64,000 bases of DNA from Firmicutes bacterium UBA6806 (lineage in GTDB: Bacteria; Bacillota; Clostridia; Peptostreptococcales; Acidaminobacteraceae). Below are positions 60,422 to 64,000 of this stretch, one piece after another. Numbering within the stretch: position 1 is the stretch's first letter; each line of letters opens with the position of its first letter. Location of the stretch: assembly GCA_002452745.1 (NCBI GenBank), contig DKFC01000068.1:1-64000 (forward strand). The letters are read 5' to 3'. Made by a program: the position numbers and the translations under genes. A model generated the notes under the pieces. It did no database searches, was not told the DNA's origin, and saw only the letters and a program-made list of their open reading frames with translations.

Positions 60422-61165
60422 TCATTCCCACTTAAAAAAGCGAACGGAGAGCACAGTACAAATCAACGCAACTGTAATCATTAAAATCACAGGTTCAAAA
60501 ACACTTTCTACAGGCAGTCCCAGGGATGACGCTTTTAGGAGTTTAATCCCCTGAGTCAGTGGCAATACATCCGCTAACGTCTGGAGAGCTTTAGGCATAA
60601 CTTCATAGGGAAGCGTTGCCCCTGAGAAGATGAGCATGGGGAAGTAAAGCAAACTGGCAATGATACTTGCCGTTTTCATATTTGGGGAAAGGCCACCTAC
60701 CAAGAGACCTATGCTGAATATTGACGCCATTACCAACAAGTACGCACCTAAAAAAAACAACCACGATCCTCGCATATTAAGGCCAAAGAAAAGCGCTCCT
60801 ACCATATAAACTAAAACCAGCGATAAGAATGCATATAACGCATAAATAACCAATTGGACAGTCAAGATAAGAACTGGACTTATAGGGGTAACTTTAAACC
60901 GTTTTAAGATTCTTTTGCCTCTATAATCTGATATTACAAGTGGAAGTCCCATAACACCGCCTGCACAAATGGCAATTGTTGCAATTGCCCCAAAAGATTG
61001 CTCTAAAAAAGTGTAATCTGCCCCTTCAAAAGCAGGCTTACTTCCAAATATCATGCCTAAAATAATCACCATGACAACGGGCATGCAAAGGGCAAATATA
61101 AACATGTCCATCCCTCTAAGAGATAATTTTATCTCCGTTTTTAAAAGTGCATTAAACGCCTTCAT
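60422..61165 (-). CDS. ABC-2 type exporter permease
   Basis: A 247-residue permease with six spans of the ABC-2 (DrrB-like) type. GGVMGLPLVISDYRGKRILKRFKVTP is the conserved cytoplasmic loop after the second span. ATG 61165 follows AGGAGG by six bases and overlaps the ATPase gene by 14 nt. It forms a two-gene exporter with the next gene; substrate unknown, commonly drugs or lipids. Confidence 0.9.
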   Translation of the reverse strand: MKAFNALLKTEIKLSLRGMDMFIFALCMPVVMVIILGMIFGSKPAFEGADYTFLEQSFGAIATIAICAGGVMGLPLVISDYRGKRILKRFKVTPISPVLILTVQLVIYALYAFLSLVLVYMVGALFFGLNMRGSWLFFLGAYLLVMASIFSIGLLVGGLSPNMKTASIIASLLYFPMLIFSGATLPYEVMPKALQTLADVLPLTQGIKLLKASSLGLPVESVFEPVILMITVALICTVLSVRFFKWE

Positions 61166-61901
61166 GAGGCACCTCCTCTTCTGTATACCATAGATATGCA
61201 TCTTCAAGGGTTTCATATGGGCTGCCCTCAATCGCTTCCTTTACCGTTCCATCGAATACATTTTTTCCCCTTTTGAGAATCATAATTCTATCACAGAGGA
61301 CTTCGACTTCATCCATAAAGTGTGATGTCAAAAAAATCGTGATTCCCATTGATTTTAACTGAGATAGACGCTTCCACACATCTCGCCTTGCTTTGGCATC
61401 CAGTCCTGTTGTCAATTCGTCTAGGAAAATCACCTCCGGATTTGGAATCAGAGCAAGGACGATAAACAGCCGTTGCTTTTGTCCTCCCGATAACCCATTG
61501 ATTAGAAATTTTGACTTCTCCAAAATCCCAAATTGGCTCAAAAGCTGTTTGTAATCAAGAGCCTCCCTATAAAGTGATGCAGTCATCTCACAAAGTTCTT
61601 CCACTTTTATCTTTTCCTGATAATTTGACTCTTGAAACTGAACCCCAACCTTTTCAAAGAGAATCCTCCTCTCTGTTTGCGGGTTCATGCCCAAAACTGA
61701 AACAACGCCTTCATCCTGTTTTATCGTTCCTAAAATACATTCAATAGTTGTGCTCTTCCCCGCTCCATTTCCGCCTAATAGCCCAAATACCTCCCCTTGT
61801 CCAACGGAAAATGTCAAGTTGTCCACTACCTTGACTTGAAGGTAAGATTTTGATAAATTTCTCACCTCAATTGTAGCTTGCTCTTCATCACTTGTTTTCA
61901 T
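61152..61901 (-). CDS. ABC-2 exporter ATP-binding protein (DrrA-like)
   Basis: A 249-residue ATPase: Walker A LLGGNGAGKSTTIE, signature LSGGQKQRLFIVLALI, Walker B VIFLDELTTGLDAKAR (Leu instead of Pro after Glu). ATG 61901; AGGAGG lies 11 bases ahead. The gene downstream of the double MerR regulator at 62076 is in the same direction, and that regulator probably controls the exporter. Confidence 0.92.
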   Translation of the reverse strand: MKTSDEEQATIEVRNLSKSYLQVKVVDNLTFSVGQGEVFGLLGGNGAGKSTTIECILGTIKQDEGVVSVLGMNPQTERRILFEKVGVQFQESNYQEKIKVEELCEMTASLYREALDYKQLLSQFGILEKSKFLINGLSGGQKQRLFIVLALIPNPEVIFLDELTTGLDAKARRDVWKRLSQLKSMGITIFLTSHFMDEVEVLCDRIMILKRGKNVFDGTVKEAIEGSPYETLEDAYLWYTEEEVPHEGV

Positions 61902-62025
61902 CTAATTGCACACCTCCTATTTTTAGCTTCAGTTTTCACCCACCACCAAGTGGCATATCCGACCCTCGGAACACAATTTTATTTGGATTCTGTCAACTGC
62001 CTTCTTACTTGATGGATTTGCTTCA

Positions 62026-62060
62026 ACAAAAGAATAACACCAGACTCAAGTCTGGTGTTA
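62026..62060 (-). terminator. Hairpin terminator after the MerR gene
   Basis: AACACCAGACT-CA-AGTCTGGTGTT is an 11-bp stem with a two-base loop. On the minus strand ATTCTTTTG follows. The 12-bp AGTCTGGTGTTA recurs at 62864-62875 ahead of the regulator gene. Confidence 0.65.
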
Positions 62061-62075
62061 AACTGTAGGGTTGTT

Positions 62076-62825
62076 CTATTCTATCTTTTTCATCTTTTGA
62101 AGTTGATTTAACAACCTATGGGCATTTTTCTCTGCATAATTTAATGATGATATGAGTTTATCACAAACTGAGATCATATCTTCATTTTCCACAGGGGTAT
62201 CTATGACCTCTCGGATATTTGCCTCTGGATTTTTAGTGAGCGTGTTCAGCATTCTCAAAATTGATGAGAGCGAATAATTTGCACATCTAAGGGCACGTAT
62301 AATTTTTAAACGTCTCATTTCCTCAATCCCGTAAACTCGATAACCGTTTTGACGCCTCCTCACTGTCAGAAGACCATTCATCTCCCAATTCCTAAGGGCA
62401 TCTATGGTAATCTCGAGAGTCTCTGCCGTCTCTTTTCTGGTCAAAACCCGCTCACTGGATTCATAGACTTCTCCAGACAGTAGCACTTCCACAATTTCAA
62501 GTGCCTCTTCTGCATGTCTTTGCTCGGCCTTTATTTGACGAAGATACTGATTTGTCATTTTAATTGCCTTTTCAAACGACCCTTTAGCAGAGGTCTTGAT
62601 AATTTCAACAGCCTGTTTCCTCAGGCCATTTTGAAGAACTTCCACTTCGAGTGCAATCCTAGCCAGTTTGATTTGCTCTATATGGGCATCAGTGAATACT
62701 CGATACCCATTCTCTTTGCGCTTTGCAGGTGGAATCAATTCAAGCGCCTCATAAAGCCGCACGGTATTGGAGTGAATTCCAAACTTTTTTGCAATTTCTG
62801 ACGTTTTATATGTTCTCATTTTCAT
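62076..62825 (-). CDS. Regulator with two MerR-type DNA-binding domains
   Basis: A 249-residue protein. The first MerR helix-turn-helix (about 2-68) has TYKTSEIAKKFGIHSNTVRLYEA and ENGYRVFTDAHIEQI. A helical linker follows (70-120). A second MerR-like domain (about 125-190) has VLTRKETAETLEITIDALRNWE and RRRQNGYRVYGIEEM. The C-terminus is another helical stretch with no visible drug-binding domain or cysteine metal site. MerR proteins bend promoters with long spacers; two modules in one chain suggest a pseudo-symmetric monomer or a wide operator. ATG 62825 is the most probable of three nearby starts. It probably controls the adjacent exporter. Confidence 0.88.
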   Translation of the reverse strand: MKMRTYKTSEIAKKFGIHSNTVRLYEALELIPPAKRKENGYRVFTDAHIEQIKLARIALEVEVLQNGLRKQAVEIIKTSAKGSFEKAIKMTNQYLRQIKAEQRHAEEALEIVEVLLSGEVYESSERVLTRKETAETLEITIDALRNWEMNGLLTVRRRQNGYRVYGIEEMRRLKIIRALRCANYSLSSILRMLNTLTKNPEANIREVIDTPVENEDMISVCDKLISSLNYAEKNAHRLLNQLQKMKKIE

Positions 62826-62899
62826 CATCACATCCTATTAAAATCAGTTTATCACAGTTTAATAGTCTGGTGTTATAGTGGAGACTTTCTACCTGATTG

Positions 62900-64000
62900 T
62901 TACTTCTTGTTTAGTTCAAATTTCTCAGCTCTTTTTACAAGGGCATCCGCCAGTGTCCTCAGCTCGTCTATCATGTTTAATATCTGCTCTGTTGACGCCA
63001 TTTGCTCTTGTGCAATGGCACTGATATGCGTCGTCGTGTCGGATGTCGTTTCAAGTGTCTGTTCAAATTGTTCCATAGAATTGCTGATTTCGGTCATCGA
63101 AGCAGCCTGTTCCTCCGTTACTGCTGCAATTTCTTCCACGGCGACATTTGCCTTCCTCGATATCTCAATAACCCGCGTCATACCGACCTTGGCCTCTTCT
63201 GAACTCTTCGATGATTGATTCACGCCTATTTCAATCAGTTCAAACTGTTTGTAAATATCTTCAATCTCCCTTTGTATGGAGAAAATGATTCCCGTAATCT
63301 TATCCGCAGAATCATTTGACTGCTCCGCCAGTTTTCGAATTTCCTCGGCTACTACTGCAAAACCTCTTCCAGCTTCCCCTGCCCTTGCCGCTTCTATAGA
63401 AGCATTGAGCGCCAAGAGATTTGTTTGTTCTGAAATTGATTTAATGGCCTCAGAAATCCCACCGATATCCTCCGCAGACGTTTTGAGTGCCTTCATCTTG
63501 CAATTGGTTTCACTACTGATTTCCGATACTTTAAGCATCTGCTCCACTGTTTGGGCAACCAACTTGAAGCTCTGATCGGTTTCGTCTAAGTTAAACTTTA
63601 CAGTTTCATTTAAGGTTTCCGTATTTACGGCAATCAGATTTGCCCCTTCTGACATTCCCTCTATCATTTCAAATGTGCCTTTCATTGAGGACATATCCTG
63701 AGCCGCTCTTGTGGAAAGTCCCACAATTTGCTCTGTCATCTCCTCAGTTGCCTTTGCGTTTTCCCCACTGATTTCATGAAGCGTGACTGTGAAGCCTTCT
63801 ATATAATTCATATCTTCAAGCAGTCTTGAAAGCAGTTCGTTGTATTCTTCTATAAGCTGTTGAAGTTCGTTGGCAAGTACCCCAAACTCGTCTTTTCGTT
63901 TTAAATAAGTTTCGTCCATGTGAAAATTCAAATGTCCCCCAGACAACTTGAGCACCACAGATTCAATATAAGCAATATTTTTGAAAATTGTTCCCGACAA
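62900..64000 (-). CDS. Methyl-accepting chemotaxis protein, C-terminal part (cut by window edge)
   Basis: 366 residues are visible. The N-terminal part looks like the end of a HAMP domain (VLKLSGGHLNFHMDETYLKRKDEFGVLA). The cytoplasmic methyl-accepting domain has tip TNLLALNASIEAARAGEAGRGFAVVAEEI. The sensing part and start lie beyond the right edge. The last residues KRAEKFELNKK include no CheR-binding pentapeptide. Confidence 0.93.
   Translation of the reverse strand: MSGTIFKNIAYIESVVLKLSGGHLNFHMDETYLKRKDEFGVLANELQQLIEEYNELLSRLLEDMNYIEGFTVTLHEISGENAKATEEMTEQIVGLSTRAAQDMSSMKGTFEMIEGMSEGANLIAVNTETLNETVKFNLDETDQSFKLVAQTVEQMLKVSEISSETNCKMKALKTSAEDIGGISEAIKSISEQTNLLALNASIEAARAGEAGRGFAVVAEEIRKLAEQSNDSADKITGIIFSIQREIEDIYKQFELIEIGVNQSSKSSEEAKVGMTRVIEISRKANVAVEEIAAVTEEQAASMTEISNSMEQFEQTLETTSDTTTHISAIAQEQMASTEQILNMIDELRTLADALVKRAEKFELNKK

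Overview
The window looks like a piece of chromosome from a low-GC, Gram-positive anaerobe (Bacillota, probably class Clostridia). Supporting this are strong AGGAGG ribosome sites with frequent TTG and GTG starts, consensus sigma-A promoters, predicted CodY, Fur and FNR-type boxes, an FMN riboswitch in front of a riboflavin ECF transporter gene, a FeoA/FeoB pair with its small Cys-rich partner, a YaaR-PcrA-LigA locus, and H-NOX and ordinary chemoreceptors. I cannot name the genus. No phage, insertion sequence, rRNA or CRISPR array is visible; it reads as ordinary chromosome with some accessory-type genes.

Layout: 1-4.3 kb holds the 5' end of a divergent metallohydrolase-like gene and its LysR regulator, a tRNA-Arg, a MATE exporter behind a hairpin-rich leader, and a PadR/HAAS-membrane-protein pair with a perfect promoter and palindrome. 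4.3-13 kb is a 5-oxoproline (pyroglutamate) utilisation locus: pxpA, an NRAMP-type transporter, pxpB and pxpC. It is preceded by an operon for a sodium/solute symporter, a sensor kinase and an NtrC-type response regulator. A textbook sigma-54 promoter and an overlapping pair of CodY-like boxes lie in front of pxpA, so the three parts probably form one nitrogen/carbon-scavenging circuit.

13-19.7 kb is arginine biosynthesis: argJ-argB-argD leftward, diverging from argG and argH rightward. 19.7-26.7 kb has an amino-acid-type binding protein, a five-tRNA cluster (Pro-Arg-His-Gln-Lys), a YfcE-type phosphoesterase, rdgB and rph, a cell-wall amidase and an AIR-synthase-like protein. 26.8-33 kb is an oligopeptide ABC transporter (oppBCDF and oppA) with a 14/15 CodY box at the oppB ribosome site. 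33.5-40.8 kb is ligA, pcrA, yaaR and two flagellum-like hypothetical genes. 40.9-44.3 kb is a Fur-controlled feoA-feoB operon with a small Cys-rich partner and a DMT-family transporter.

44.3-55.6 kb is mixed: a flavoprotein, an orphan BrxD-like ATPase, a 7TMR-DISM receptor fused to a CheA-like ATPase, two GNAT enzymes, a HAD phosphatase, an H-NOX chemoreceptor with oxygen-binding pocket residues and a perfect FNR-type box in its promoter, a second MATE exporter, and a riboflavin transporter under an FMN riboswitch. 55.8-64 kb has a zinc/manganese ABC operon, a cupin coupled to a HisD-like dehydrogenase, a two-gene ABC-2 exporter next to a regulator with two MerR-type DNA-binding domains, and the 3' part of a chemoreceptor cut by the window edge.
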